Notes: generated from the sequence alone by a model not told the origin. A stretch of DNA of 38,515 nt from Synechococcaceae cyanobacterium SM2_3_2 (GCA_012031565.1 JAAUUM010000012.1:1-38515), one strand, 5' to 3'. Positions 1 to 9,064 are shown, counted from the stretch's first letter. Numbers and translations: made by a program.

Positions 1-330
1 GCTTGGTCTTAACGGTAGTCGTGACAGCGGCCAACATCCAAGACCGGCAGGCAGCGGGGTGGTTGTTGACGGATGCTCATTTGTGTGGGGTCAAGCTAGA
101 GCAGATGAAAGTGTGGGCTGACCAGGGGTACACGGGAGAGCATGTGGAGGAGGTGGTTCAGGTCTGCGAGCTGGATTTAGAGATAGTGCGCCGACAGGGG
201 AGCCGATTCAATGTGTTGGCGGTGGGTGATGGAGCGAACCTTTGGCTGGTTGAGTCTGAACCGGAGATTGAGTCGAGATGATGAACAATTGGAGGCTACA
301 ACAGAGGCTTGGGCTATCTGGGCATGCTGA
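1..330 (+). pseudogene. DDE transposase remnant (IS5-like), 5'-truncated by the window edge and frameshifted
   Basis: This is the C-terminal part of a DDE-type insertion-sequence transposase. The first frame reads a VWADQGYTG block, the usual context of a catalytic Asp in IS5/IS4-type enzymes, and goes as far as RQGSRFNVL. At about position 219 the homology jumps to the frame starting at 220, which reads [11 protein letters not shown] then [11 protein letters not shown] and stops at TGA 328-330. WVxERTFxWL with an R-R pair is the C-terminal signature of the IS5 group and carries the last catalytic Glu. The join GTG TTG G CGG TGG appears to have lost about 5 bases relative to the expected V-L-P-x-R-W. 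Nothing shows that it could transpose. I see no clear terminal inverted repeat downstream. The exact IS subgroup is inferred. Confidence 0.8.
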
Positions 331-561
331 GATTAATGCTCAGAAGGTTAGCTTGAACTTCTAATACATCCTCTAGTCTCGTATCGTCTAGATCCTAATT
401 GGAATGATTATTAATTATAAGTCTAAGTTCATCCACATAAAACCCTAGAATTGCTGCTACAAAATTGTTGCCACTTGGGCTAACAAAGAGCTTTGTTGCA
501 AAACTTCTTCCAATGGGAAGACGGGTTGATTCCTGCCAGAAGTTTCATCAGCCACATATCA
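331..561. other. Gap between transposase remnant and the M48-like gene
   Basis: An AT-rich stretch (roughly 360-470) follows the transposase stop and runs to the stop codon of the convergent M48-like gene. It probably contains the decayed right end of the insertion sequence. I recognise no gene, RNA or clear hairpin terminator here. Confidence 0.4.
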
Positions 562-2799
562 CTAACGCCGGAATAACCGCATCGGCGACCAGCGGCGGAA
601 TAACCGATCCCAGAACCGGGGATCCAGATACCGAATCACCCAGGCATATCGCAGCCAAACCAAAATGCCGAGGCCGATCATGGCACCACCAAACAAGATC
701 AACCACGTCCCTCCATGACTACGCACCGTCTGCCCCGAAGCCTCAATCCGATCGAGATCGAGCCAGGGAGTCGTGCCGCGACGTAACCAGCCCTTTACCA
801 CCACAGGTTTGCCCAACAACGGCGTGATCCCCTTGAAACCCCCAAACACATTTCCCAATGGCCCGAGAGGAGAGATAAAACGAATGGGAAGGATCCCGGT
901 GTTATCTGATAACCGCAACTCGGATCCCAACTGGTAACCCTCCCGTCCCCGCCCAAACATCACCCCCTGCAATTGCACCCGCTGCAACCCCACCGGACTG
1001 GCACTGGGATCCGACAGTAATTGGGCGATGTTGCTTTTCTCTGGCCTCAGATTGAGCCAGTTGGGTTTGACCTGTGTGATGCCCTTGACCAACAGATGAG
1101 ACGGAAAACTGAGGATCCCTTTGACAATCATGCCCCAGCCAAAGCCGATGATGGCGCACCCTACAATCACCCCCGGCTGAGCAAAGCCCGAGCGCAGGCT
1201 GTAGATGATCAACCCCACCATCCAACCCAGCACCAACCCCACCACTTCAGCGCCATATAAAGCCAAATCCCAGCCAAAGCGGCGCAGCAGACGTGTTCGA
1301 TCCAACTCTTTGCCCTCGGCACCCAATCGGGACAGCTCATAAGCCACCGGCAACCGCAACCGCTCCGCATAGGATCCCAGCGTCCGCAACCGGGATCCCA
1401 GTAGAGGATGGGAAGCATTCCACGCCATCAGCCGTGCCCACGGGCTATGCAGATCCCAAGCCAAAAGCTGGCGCAACTGCTCCGGTTGTGACTGGGCCCA
1501 ATAGACAGAACTGGCCACTGCCCCCCCACGGGGATCCCCACTGCTGAAGAGCCGCAACCCTTCCAACACATAGCTGGGTCGGCTGGCTTTACGGCTGGCC
1601 ATCACTTGGCCATACCCCATCTTGATCAGGGCACGAATCAGTCCATTCGGATTCCCCGTCGCCTGCACCGCAAAATGGTCAGCATGACCACACCCGATCC
1701 GAGCCAGAACAAAGAAGGGATAGGATCCCAGGCCATACAGCAGATAAAACAGGGGGGCGATATGCCCAATCAGGTCACGGCGGCGATTTTTGCCCCGACC
1801 TTCCCCCATTAGACTCGTCCAGATATAGCCCAGATAAACAACTTGTAATGGCGCGGTCAGCAGCGTCAGCACCAGGCTGTCTCGATGCAAAACCCGCCCC
1901 CAAGCCTGCGCCACCAGCACCGCGATCTCGTCATCCGCCAGATAGTTAAACACCCCCTGACTCACGATCAATCGCGCCCCATCAGGATGGGATCCATAAC
2001 AGGCCACCACCGGCTGCTCTTCGGGCAGGAAGCCCAGCTTGGGCACTTTGAGGTTGGCTTGGGCACATACCCGCTGCAATACCCGGGCCGACTCAGGGCT
2101 ACGGCGTTCCAGTTCTCCCACCGTGCTCCAGCGCAGTCGATAAAACCGAGTTTGGATCCAATCTTGCAGCAGTGGGGCCAAAAAGAAGGCCGCTGCCGTG
2201 AAATTGAGCACCAGACTGAGGGCAATCAGGTTGCGATCCAGTTGAGGAAGACGACTGCGCCCCCACAACAGATAGCCCAATAGCACCACCAAAACCGCTG
2301 CCACGGATCCCCCAATTGGCCATAGCAGAGGCAGGATGCTGCTAGACAAGGGGACTCGGGATCCCGGTTGGGCGCGGTCGTTCACGGGCAGATCTTTGGC
2401 CTTGTCTGCCTCTGGGCTAGAGCTGGGATCCAACTGGTTTGAAATCGACTGCTCTAGTCGAATGGGATCCTCAGTTACTAGTGGAGCAGCGAGATTATCG
2501 GAAAGGGACTTATCCCCTGCCTTGGCTGGAGCAAAGCGACGGAAATAGGTCAGTTGTTTTTCAGCCCAGATCTGAACTTCGGGATGCTGACTGGTCAATA
2601 ATGGGAGGTTGAGGCGCTTGGCCTTGTCCACCTCTCCGGTTTGCAGATAAGCCCGCACCAAAGCCATCTGGGCCTGTTGATAAAGCAGGGATCCCGGTGC
2701 AGCAGACTCGGCACAAAATTGTTCAAAAAGCTGGATAGCGAGGGGAAGCTGCCCCTGCTTGAAGGCATCGCGGGCGGCTGAAAAGATCCCCTGTGACAT
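562..2799 (-). CDS. TPR plus M48-family (HtpX-like) membrane protein with degenerate zinc site
   Basis: The protein has 745 residues. Residues 5-85 are helical and TPR-like (AFKQGQLPLAIQLFEQF and following). Hydrophobic segments lie near 155-180 and 190-212, before a domain resembling M48/HtpX peptidases: DDEIAVLVAQAWGRVLHRD (289-307) aligns with the family block containing HExxH, and GHADHFAV (371-378) with the block carrying the third zinc ligand. Here HExxH reads AQAWGR and the E of ExxAD is replaced, so zinc binding and proteolysis are unlikely. More membrane segments lie near 520-570, then an OB-like beta region (about 610-695) and a last transmembrane helix (GGAMIGLGILVWLRY). ATG start with GGGGA about 8 bases upstream. 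Family members are inner-membrane quality-control proteases; this one is more likely a scaffold or regulator. Confidence 0.75.
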   Translation of the reverse strand: MSQGIFSAARDAFKQGQLPLAIQLFEQFCAESAAPGSLLYQQAQMALVRAYLQTGEVDKAKRLNLPLLTSQHPEVQIWAEKQLTYFRRFAPAKAGDKSLSDNLAAPLVTEDPIRLEQSISNQLDPSSSPEADKAKDLPVNDRAQPGSRVPLSSSILPLLWPIGGSVAAVLVVLLGYLLWGRSRLPQLDRNLIALSLVLNFTAAAFFLAPLLQDWIQTRFYRLRWSTVGELERRSPESARVLQRVCAQANLKVPKLGFLPEEQPVVACYGSHPDGARLIVSQGVFNYLADDEIAVLVAQAWGRVLHRDSLVLTLLTAPLQVVYLGYIWTSLMGEGRGKNRRRDLIGHIAPLFYLLYGLGSYPFFVLARIGCGHADHFAVQATGNPNGLIRALIKMGYGQVMASRKASRPSYVLEGLRLFSSGDPRGGAVASSVYWAQSQPEQLRQLLAWDLHSPWARLMAWNASHPLLGSRLRTLGSYAERLRLPVAYELSRLGAEGKELDRTRLLRRFGWDLALYGAEVVGLVLGWMVGLIIYSLRSGFAQPGVIVGCAIIGFGWGMIVKGILSFPSHLLVKGITQVKPNWLNLRPEKSNIAQLLSDPSASPVGLQRVQLQGVMFGRGREGYQLGSELRLSDNTGILPIRFISPLGPLGNVFGGFKGITPLLGKPVVVKGWLRRGTTPWLDLDRIEASGQTVRSHGGTWLILFGGAMIGLGILVWLRYAWVIRYLDPRFWDRLFRRWSPMRLFRR

Positions 2800-2889
2800 A
2801 GCTAAATTCCCCGTTCAAGACCAACGGTACTAGAGGCAACCAGTGCCTCCACCCAGGATATCCTTGCCCTGTGCAGTCGGCCTTATGGC

Positions 2890-3255
2890 TCAGCGGCCAA
2901 AGAGTCCCTGCCAAAACCGTTGTAAGACATTGAGTTGGTTTTGCTCGTCTTCAAGTTCTTTAAATGCGGCAGCAGCAGATCCACTGGGATCCTGTTCTGA
3001 AACGCTATCTTCTGGGGCGTCCTGCACACTGTCTGGGGTGGCTGAGTCTGGGGTGGCTGAGTCAGAGTCGGCTGAGTCAGAGTCGGCTGGGCGATACTCT
3101 TGGGTGCTGTAGTCAGGAATATAACTGCAACTGGAAAGCAGCATCGAGCCAACAGGGATCCCTGAGGCAGCACTGGCAGCAAAGGATCCCATGCCCAGCA
3201 AGAGCATCATCATTAGCCCTAGGGCGAACAGTTGCTTCAGAAAAAGGTGTATCAA
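2890..3255 (-). CDS. Small secreted protein with pentapeptide-period acidic Ser/Asp repeats
   Basis: An N-terminal hydrophobic segment (LFALGLMMMLLLGMGSFAA) is followed by ASAASG, a plausible signal peptide. Next comes a low-complexity stretch of PADSD, SADSD, SATPD, SATPD units, encoded by four 15-bp tandem repeats at 3032-3091, then a helical charged tail ending WQGLFGR. I prefer the TTG start at 3255, preceded by GAAGAGAAG; ATG at 3213 is the alternative. The frame stays open further upstream, but that part (3260-3337) is a transposase relic and is not likely to belong to the protein. No family was recognised. The repeat region looks like a flexible linker. Confidence 0.5.
   Translation of the reverse strand: MIHLFLKQLFALGLMMMLLLGMGSFAASAASGIPVGSMLLSSCSYIPDYSTQEYRPADSDSADSDSATPDSATPDSVQDAPEDSVSEQDPSGSAAAAFKELEDEQNQLNVLQRFWQGLFGR
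3032..3091. repeat. Four 15-bp tandem repeats inside a secreted-protein gene
   Basis: Two copies of TCTGGGGTGGCTGAG are followed by two of TCAGAGTCGGCTGAG (the last ends GGG). The period of 15 keeps the reading frame and yields five-residue peptide repeats. Confidence 0.9.
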
Positions 3256-3259
3256 AGCT

Positions 3260-3337
3260 TCTCTTCCCGTGTATTCCTGGTCAGCCCACACTTTCATCTG
3301 GTCTAGCTTAACCCTACTCAGATAAGCATCTGTCAGA
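3260..3337 (-). mobile_element. Short relic of the same transposase as at the window start
   Basis: On the minus strand this reads LTDAYLSRVKLDQMKVWADQEYTGRE, closely matching the peptide encoded at about 65-140 on the plus strand, including an identical run GATGAAAGTGTGGGCTGACC. Only about 78 bp is left and neither catalytic end is present. It abuts the start of the small secreted-protein gene and lies just past the stop of the phosphoribosyltransferase gene. The two relics are in opposite orientations and flank about 3.1 kb. Confidence 0.75.
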
Positions 3338-3358
3338 CCACTGCTTCTCGTGCATACT

Positions 3359-3877
3359 CTAGCGGGAGGCCCGCAATGACTGAGCCAGTTGCTCGGCTGA
3401 CAAGCGCTCATAAGGCTCAAAAGGTTGATTGATCCAGGGATTGTCGGGCAAAAAATCCACGTAGTAGTCGGGCTTAGCGATGGAAACCGCTTTGTACCAG
3501 ATCACCCCGGTTCTGATTTCTTCCACGTAAAAGCCGTAGTGATATTTGATCCAGTCAATACTCTTTTGCAGGGTGGCACCGGAATCCGCCAGATCATCCA
3601 CTAGCAACACATGGCTGCCCAAATTAGCAGTGGTCATGGCCAAGTCTCGGGAAAAGGTAATGGATCCCCGTTGTCGGTTGCCGCTGCCCCCATAGGAGGA
3701 TGCCGCCAAGATGGCCAATGGCACATCAAAGATCCGGGCCAGGGTATCGCCAATGCGTAGCCCACCCTTGGCCACACAGACCAGTTGATTAAACTCCCAA
3801 CCGCTCTCATGGACAACGACGGCGAGTTCTTCCACCTTGCGGTGATAATCGGCCCAGGTAATGGAAATTTCGTGCAA
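3359..3877 (-). CDS. Purine-type phosphoribosyltransferase (Gpt/Hpt-like)
   Basis: A 172-residue type I phosphoribosyltransferase. The PRPP-binding loop is VLLVDDLADSGATL (about 90-103), with the paired acidic residues followed by the GxT/S turn. The N-terminal VCVAKGGLRIGDTLAR is the loop carrying the cis-peptide KGG/R region of guanine/xanthine PRTases. The C-terminal part W-Y-K-A and the DFLPDNPWINQPFE block fit the COG2236/Gpt-like group, which converts a purine base plus PRPP to a nucleotide. The exact base cannot be told from sequence. Start is TTG at 3877, directly behind AAAGGGGGATCCC, in which the palindrome supplies the Shine-Dalgarno sequence. It lies upstream of the secreted protein on the same strand with a transposon relic between. 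Confidence 0.8.
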   Translation of the reverse strand: MHEISITWADYHRKVEELAVVVHESGWEFNQLVCVAKGGLRIGDTLARIFDVPLAILAASSYGGSGNRQRGSITFSRDLAMTTANLGSHVLLVDDLADSGATLQKSIDWIKYHYGFYVEEIRTGVIWYKAVSIAKPDYYVDFLPDNPWINQPFEPYERLSAEQLAQSLRASR

Positions 3878-4327
3878 GGGATCCCCCTTTGGTGCTACCG
3901 GTTCGGCAACAGAAAAAAGTATGAAGCCATCTTAATCGATTTTGATACCCAAAGATGAACCATTATTGTATTGAGTTGTCAAAGCCACGACTCGGTTAGT
4001 AAGGGGTAACTAATGGTAAGGTTATCGTCATACTATTGATGTATCAGTTGATTTGAAACTGCATTAACTTTTTGCCCAAAAAGTGTTCAGGGTCTACAAA
4101 ATTGGCTAAGAAGTTTGGCTAAGAAGTTTGGCTAAGAAGTTTGGCTAAGAAGTTTGGCCAAGAGAAACTTTAGTCTACTCGCTATCCATAAAACATAGTT
4201 GCTCCGGCTAACGCACAGAAAAAACCTCAAGCAAGCTGTATCAAATGGATGTATTGGCGGAATGCTGAAGGGGCGTTGAAGCTGGATCGACTGGCGCTGC
4301 GGTGGCAGGACTAATCAGCCTTGAACT
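3878..4327. other. 450-bp intergenic region with tandem repeats and a small AT hairpin
   Basis: No gene is visible. The region is AT-rich compared with the flanks and should hold the promoter for the minus-strand phosphoribosyltransferase gene. It includes ACTTTTTGCCCAAAAAGT (4067-4084), a palindromic AT stem, and directly after it the 13-bp repeat array at 4104. No RNA gene was recognised. Confidence 0.5.
4104..4165. repeat. 13-bp tandem repeat, four perfect copies plus a partial
   Basis: Unit GGCTAAGAAGTTT is repeated at 4104, 4117, 4130 and 4143, then decays as GGCCAAGAGA from 4156. The unit is not a multiple of 3 and lies in a gap. Its role is unknown; slippage expansion is the simplest origin. 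Confidence 0.95.
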
Positions 4328-4852
4328 TTATGGACTCACCTGTTGTCGCCCCTGCCGAACCACTTGCAGGGAATCCAGTAATCGTTGCTCTAGTTCTTGT
4401 AAGACTCGATCCACATAAACATCGGCATCCCGTTGCAATTGCAGAACCTCTTGACGGGTCTTTTGCCGAAGGGCTTCCTGCTCTTGTTGAGTGCGGTAGA
4501 GGATTTGACTGGCACGGGTTTCCGCTTGGCGGAGAATGACAGATTCATCCAGTAATTGTTGCGCCCGACGTTCTGCCTTGGTGACAATTTCACGGGCGTA
4601 ATGATTGGCTTCTTGGACGATTTCTTCCCGTTGCTGTAATAATCTTTCAGCTTCTTCAAGGGCAGCAGGCAGATTGAGCCGAATCTCATCTACTTGATCG
4701 AGGAGGCTATTTTCATTCACCAGTGAGTATGACCATAAGACTCGCCGACTGGTCATGATCATATCTTCAAGCTGGTTCAGTGAATCCTGAACTTTCATAA
4801 GTGATTCAATTGACTCTGCTCCATTGGGGGAGGGGTATTGGGGAGAAAGCAC
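4328..4852 (-). CDS. Conserved cyanobacterial coiled-coil protein (DivIVA / F0-b-like)
   Basis: 174 residues. After a variable N-terminus comes ENSLLDQVDEIRLNLPAAL (about 47-65), a block I recognise from a conserved cyanobacterial hypothetical family. A long continuous coiled coil follows (about 64-165), rich in E, R and Q with heptad spacing, resembling DivIVA or the ATP-synthase b stalk. No membrane segment or signal peptide. GTG start at 4852 has no good ribosome site; ATG at 4798 (MKVQDSLNQLEDMI) is a reasonable alternative. It is divergent from the MFS gene. Likely a cytoplasmic scaffold; specific function unknown. Confidence 0.7.
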   Translation of the reverse strand: MLSPQYPSPNGAESIESLMKVQDSLNQLEDMIMTSRRVLWSYSLVNENSLLDQVDEIRLNLPAALEEAERLLQQREEIVQEANHYAREIVTKAERRAQQLLDESVILRQAETRASQILYRTQQEQEALRQKTRQEVLQLQRDADVYVDRVLQELEQRLLDSLQVVRQGRQQVSP

Positions 4853-5099
4853 AGTGAACCAGTGAAGAATCTGACTTATGGCCTACGATATCAGGATCGT
4901 GATCAGGATGGGGCACTGATGTTTTTAGATCGCTGCTGGCCGCAAAGCTGTGAGGGTTAAGGGCAAAGGTCAAGGGGCAACAGGAGAAGTGGCAGATGTC
5001 TCAAGGTTGAAGCCAAAGGTTCAAGATAAGGCCAAGGGATCCCGGATTCTGTTGTAGCGTGAAAGCTGGTCACAAGTCCTTTGCTCTGTGGGTTGAGTT

Positions 5100-6377
5100 G
5101 TGGGTGTCGTCAAAAAGTTGAAAGCGTGGTTACCGGTCTTGAGCCTGCCGGTCTGGCTGATGGTGGGAGGGCGGCTATTTTCCCAGACAGGAACCGGCTT
5201 TACGCTGTTTTATGCACCGATCTTTTTTGTGGATCAGGTGGGCTTGAGTGCCACCCAGGTGGGGTTGGGGCTGGGGGCGATGTCCCTGACGGGCATAGCA
5301 GGCCGTATTCTCAGTGGATCCCTGGTGGATGGCAAGTTGGGCCGCAAACCGACCTTGCTGATATCGCTGGTGTTTTCAGGCCTGGGATCCCTGATTTTGG
5401 CGGGGGCGAATGGGTTCTCTCTATTCTTGGTGGGCAATCTGGTGGCAGGCTTGGGGCTGGGACTCTATTGGCCAGCGGCAGAAGCCTTGGTGGCGGATCT
5501 GACCACTCGGGCGGAGCGCAATGAAGCCTTTGCCCTCAATCGCCTGGGGGATAATCTGGGCCTCAGCTTGGGGGTGGTGATGGCCAGTATCTGGGTGGAA
5601 CTGACGGGATCCTATCGAGCTTTGTTTGTGATCGATGCATTCTCCTACGGGATTTTCTTTGTCTTAGTGCTGTTTATGATCCGAGAAAGTCGGGCTGCGA
5701 CCACCGGCGATGAGCGGACGGGCTGGGCGGGCTGGCGGGTGGCCCTCACCGACCGAAGCCTGATGGTATTTGCCCTGGCCAATATCCTCCTCACCACCTA
5801 TATCGCCCAAGTCAGCGCCGGATTACCTCTCTATTTCGATAAATTTATCGGCCTGCCCTTGCAAACCATTGGTCGCCTCTTTTTTCTGCATGGCTTGTTG
5901 ATTGCGGTGATGCAGATCCCCGTGGCCCGCTTCTTGAATCGATTGCCCCGTATTCAAGGGTTGATGGTGTCCTGTGCAGCTTGGGGGATCGGGTTTGGGC
6001 TGATTTGGCTGACGGGGGTGTCTGGGGTGGAGTTGAGTGGGGCCGGGATCCAATGGAGCGGCATCATCGGATCTGGTGGTGCTTTGGCCCTTTTGTCGCT
6101 GGCGATTGTGGCCTATAACCCTGCTGCTTCCTCCTTGGTGGTGGATTTGGCCCCTATGGATCTGCGAGGTGTGTATTTTTCCCTCAATTCCCTCTGCTGG
6201 GCGGCAGGATTTGCCCTGGGGCCATTGGTGAGTGGGGTTGTGCTCGATCAACCGGCCCCCATTGCTCATCAACTCTGGCTGGGTTGGTCGCTGAGTGTCG
6301 GGCTTGTGGTGGCTATCTTGGCTTACCTAGGCCGCATCTTGCCGAATTCGCAGAAGGGCGGAGTTGAGGCACCCTAA
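5100..6377 (+). CDS. Major facilitator superfamily transporter
   Basis: 425 residues with about 12 hydrophobic helices. The loop between helices 2 and 3, GRILSGSLVDGKLGRKPTLL (about 68-87), is the MFS motif A. A charged central loop (RESRAATTGDERTGWAGW, about 193-210) separates the two six-helix halves. The family are proton-coupled or uniport carriers in the inner membrane; the substrate cannot be read from sequence, and the drug/sugar exporter branch is a guess. GTG start at 5100. It converges on glgB, leaving about 90 bases between the stops. Confidence 0.85.
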   Translation: MGVVKKLKAWLPVLSLPVWLMVGGRLFSQTGTGFTLFYAPIFFVDQVGLSATQVGLGLGAMSLTGIAGRILSGSLVDGKLGRKPTLLISLVFSGLGSLILAGANGFSLFLVGNLVAGLGLGLYWPAAEALVADLTTRAERNEAFALNRLGDNLGLSLGVVMASIWVELTGSYRALFVIDAFSYGIFFVLVLFMIRESRAATTGDERTGWAGWRVALTDRSLMVFALANILLTTYIAQVSAGLPLYFDKFIGLPLQTIGRLFFLHGLLIAVMQIPVARFLNRLPRIQGLMVSCAAWGIGFGLIWLTGVSGVELSGAGIQWSGIIGSGGALALLSLAIVAYNPAASSLVVDLAPMDLRGVYFSLNSLCWAAGFALGPLVSGVVLDQPAPIAHQLWLGWSLSVGLVVAILAYLGRILPNSQKGGVEAP

Positions 6378-6467
6378 AGCTGGGGATCCCTAGAAGTGCA
6401 ACCCCAAGCCTTCTTCGGCAGACGCTTATGCAGCCTGATCCCCATCACAAAATCACCTTGGGCACAA

Positions 6468-8774
6468 TCAACCGATAATCGCTTCTCCATCGCCACTGCC
6501 AGATTCCACTTGCTGTTGTTCAAACTGGGGTTTGAGTACCAAGATCGAGAGGGGGGGAATACACAAGGGCAAGGAGTAAGGCAGATTGTGGTAGGCCCAA
6601 TCTTCGCTCCATTTGCCCCCCAGGTTGCCAATGCCAGTGCCCCAATACTCGGTGGCATCGCTATTGAGCACTTCTCGATAGAAGGCTTTGTCCGGCACTC
6701 CAATGCGATAGTGTTCACGAATGACAGGGGCAAAATTGCAAACAACCACCAAATAATTACCCGGTTGATCGCTGTAGCGTAGGAAAGAAATCACCCCACT
6801 TTGATCATTGCAGTCGATCCACTTGAAACCCCCTGGCTGGTGGTCTTGAGTGTACAGAGCAGGCTCCGATTTGAACAGCTGATTGAGGGATCCCACATAT
6901 TCTTGCAGCTTGCGGTGCGGCTCATGTTGGAGTAGATCCCAATTCAGATCTGTCGACACACTCCATTCGGTGGTCTGGCCAAATTCCATACTCATAAACA
7001 TCGTTTTTTTGCCGGGATGGGTAAACATATAGCCATACAAAGCCCGTAAACTGGCAAACTTACCCCATTCATCCCCCGGCATTTTATCCAGCATCGGGCC
7101 TTTGCCATACACCACTTCATCATGGGAAAACGCCAACATATAGTTTTCACTAAAGGCGTACATGAGGCTGAAAGTAATCAGGTGATGGTTGAATTGGCGG
7201 AACCAGGGATCCATGTGGAAATAATCCAACATGTCATGCATCCAGCCCATATTCCACTTAAAATTGAAGCCCAATCCGCCCAGATGAGCAGGCCATGTCA
7301 CCATCGGCCAGGAGGTGGATTCTTCGGCAATGGAGAGGGTGCCGGGATAATACTGAAAAATCAGAGAATTGAGCTGTCGAAAAAAGTCGATGGCTTCGAT
7401 ATGTTCTCGTCCTCCGTAGGGGTTAGGCAACCAGTCTTTGCGGTTGTAATCTAGATAAAGGGTGGAAGCAACCGCATCTACTCGGATGCCATCGATATGA
7501 TATTTTTCTAGCCAAAACAGAGCATTGGCCACCAAATAATTACGCACCTCATGCCGGCCATAGTTAAACACCAAAGTGCCCCACTCCTTATGCTCACCTC
7601 GACGGGGATCCGCATATTCGTAGAGATGAGTGCCATCAAAAAAGGCCAGACCGTGGCCATCTTTGGGAAAGTGTCCCGGCACCCAATCCATGATCACCCC
7701 GATGCCATTTTGATGACACTGATCGATCAGATACATCAAATCCTGCGGGGATCCATAGCGAGAGGTGGCGGCATAATGGCCAATCACCTGGTAGCCCCAG
7801 GATCCATCAAAGGGATGCTCAGCCAGCGGCAACAATTCGATGTGGGTAAAGCCCAGCTTTTTGACATAGGGCACCAGCCTGTCGGCCAATTCTCGATAGG
7901 TGAGATGGCGGGCTTGATCTTTTTGATCAACAGCCAAAAAAGCCTGGGGATTGCCATTGGCATCGAGGGGAGGTTCTTGGCTTGAAGCATGGAGCCAGGA
8001 TCCCAGATGAACCTCATAGACCGAGATCGGTGCGCGGATCGGATCCTGCAAGGCGCGATGGTCTAGCCAGTCTTGGTCATGCCAGGTGTAGGTATCAATG
8101 TCGGTGACGATCGATCCTGTCTTGGGCCGCATTTCCTGCTGGAAGCCATAGGGATCCGATTTCTCGTAGAGGTGTCCAGCGGCGTTCTTGACCTCATATT
8201 TATAGATGGTGCCAACCTTGAGTCCCGGCACAAACAGGATCCACAGCCCTCCTTCGATGCGCTCCATCGGAAAATAGCGACCATCCCAAAAGCTAAAATC
8301 CCCGATCAGGCTGACGCTGCGGGCATTGGGTGCCCAAAGGGCAAAGTGAACCCCCGCGACCCCATTGAGCTGGGTGAGCTGGGATCCCAGCTTGTCGTAG
8401 ATGCGGTGATGGTTGCCCTCCCCGAACAGATGGATGTCCATGTCCCCGATAAACTCCGGGCGATAGGCATAGGCATCTTGGCGCAGTTCGGTCTCGCCCC
8501 AGTCCCAATCCACTTTGAGCTGATAGCAGGGCGGCTGGGGGCTGCTGAGGACGGTGGCAAACAGATCCCCTTGGATCCGTTCGAGGGGCTGTTCTTTGCC
8601 GCTGCCCTCCAGAACCACTGCAACGGATGTGACCCGTGGCAGCATGACTCGAATCGTCCACTGCTGCGGATCCTCTGGAGTGGGGCTCTGATGAGCACCC
8701 AATATCTCGTAGGGATGAGGATGGGCGTTGGCCAGTAGGCGATCGATCTGGTCGGACGCGAGCATCGTCGGCAT
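6468..8774 (-). CDS. glgB: 1,4-alpha-glucan branching enzyme
   Basis: 768 residues from the chosen ATG. The enzyme cuts alpha-1,4 glucan chains and re-attaches them by alpha-1,6 bonds in glycogen synthesis. The N-terminal module (ANAHPHPYEILGAH) and the CBM48 region (FALWAPNARSVSLIGDF) precede the GH13 barrel. Catalytic blocks are intact: DGIRVDAVAS with the nucleophile Asp, SIAEEST with the acid Glu, and FSHDEVV with the third Asp. The C-terminal beta domain contains VVVCNFAPV. The frame extends to a TTG at 8828, but ATG at 8774 has AGGAG five bases upstream (8780-8784) and fits the usual N-terminus, so I start there. Length is normal for the family. Confidence 0.95.
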   Translation of the reverse strand: MPTMLASDQIDRLLANAHPHPYEILGAHQSPTPEDPQQWTIRVMLPRVTSVAVVLEGSGKEQPLERIQGDLFATVLSSPQPPCYQLKVDWDWGETELRQDAYAYRPEFIGDMDIHLFGEGNHHRIYDKLGSQLTQLNGVAGVHFALWAPNARSVSLIGDFSFWDGRYFPMERIEGGLWILFVPGLKVGTIYKYEVKNAAGHLYEKSDPYGFQQEMRPKTGSIVTDIDTYTWHDQDWLDHRALQDPIRAPISVYEVHLGSWLHASSQEPPLDANGNPQAFLAVDQKDQARHLTYRELADRLVPYVKKLGFTHIELLPLAEHPFDGSWGYQVIGHYAATSRYGSPQDLMYLIDQCHQNGIGVIMDWVPGHFPKDGHGLAFFDGTHLYEYADPRRGEHKEWGTLVFNYGRHEVRNYLVANALFWLEKYHIDGIRVDAVASTLYLDYNRKDWLPNPYGGREHIEAIDFFRQLNSLIFQYYPGTLSIAEESTSWPMVTWPAHLGGLGFNFKWNMGWMHDMLDYFHMDPWFRQFNHHLITFSLMYAFSENYMLAFSHDEVVYGKGPMLDKMPGDEWGKFASLRALYGYMFTHPGKKTMFMSMEFGQTTEWSVSTDLNWDLLQHEPHRKLQEYVGSLNQLFKSEPALYTQDHQPGGFKWIDCNDQSGVISFLRYSDQPGNYLVVVCNFAPVIREHYRIGVPDKAFYREVLNSDATEYWGTGIGNLGGKWSEDWAYHNLPYSLPLCIPPLSILVLKPQFEQQQVESGSGDGEAIIG

Positions 8775-8779
8775 GAAGG

Positions 8780-8784
8780 CTCCT
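8780..8784 (-). promoter_or_regulatory. Ribosome binding site deciding the glgB start
   Basis: AGGAG on the minus strand, five bases before ATG 8774. The upstream TTG at 8828 has no comparable site. Confidence 0.6.
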
Positions 8785-9064
8785 GAAAATAGACTGGGAA
8801 CAGGTGCTGTGGCCTCAGCTAGAGGCAACCCACTCGGCTTTTTCCATCAAGGGAAGAAGTCGGCGGCACCACTACCAGGATATAACCCTGGCTTCAAATT
8901 CCTGAGGGAATGCTGGCAAGAGGCTCAAAACCAAGACCGGGATCCCTGGTGGGGATTGATTTTCAGGTGTTGATATCCCCGAGCAATGGGTGTAGTTCAG
9001 GATGCTTGGGCTAGGGGAGACAGTGCTTGGGGCAGATGGGGTAGGGATCCAATCCTACATAGGC

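Noticed and set aside
465-827. Plus-strand 120-residue frame
   Set aside because: Mostly antisense to the conserved C-terminal end of the M48-like gene; composition reflects the opposite strand.
4104-4165. CRISPR array
   Set aside because: Units are directly adjacent with no spacers, and no cas genes are present.
4862-4960. Possible 32-residue GTG frame (MKNLTYGLRYQDRDQDGALMF region)
   Set aside because: Between divergent genes, no ribosome site, no recognisable family; could be a remnant but cannot be supported.
6378-6467. Intrinsic terminator between the MFS and glgB stops
   Set aside because: No GC stem followed by a T run could be found on either strand.
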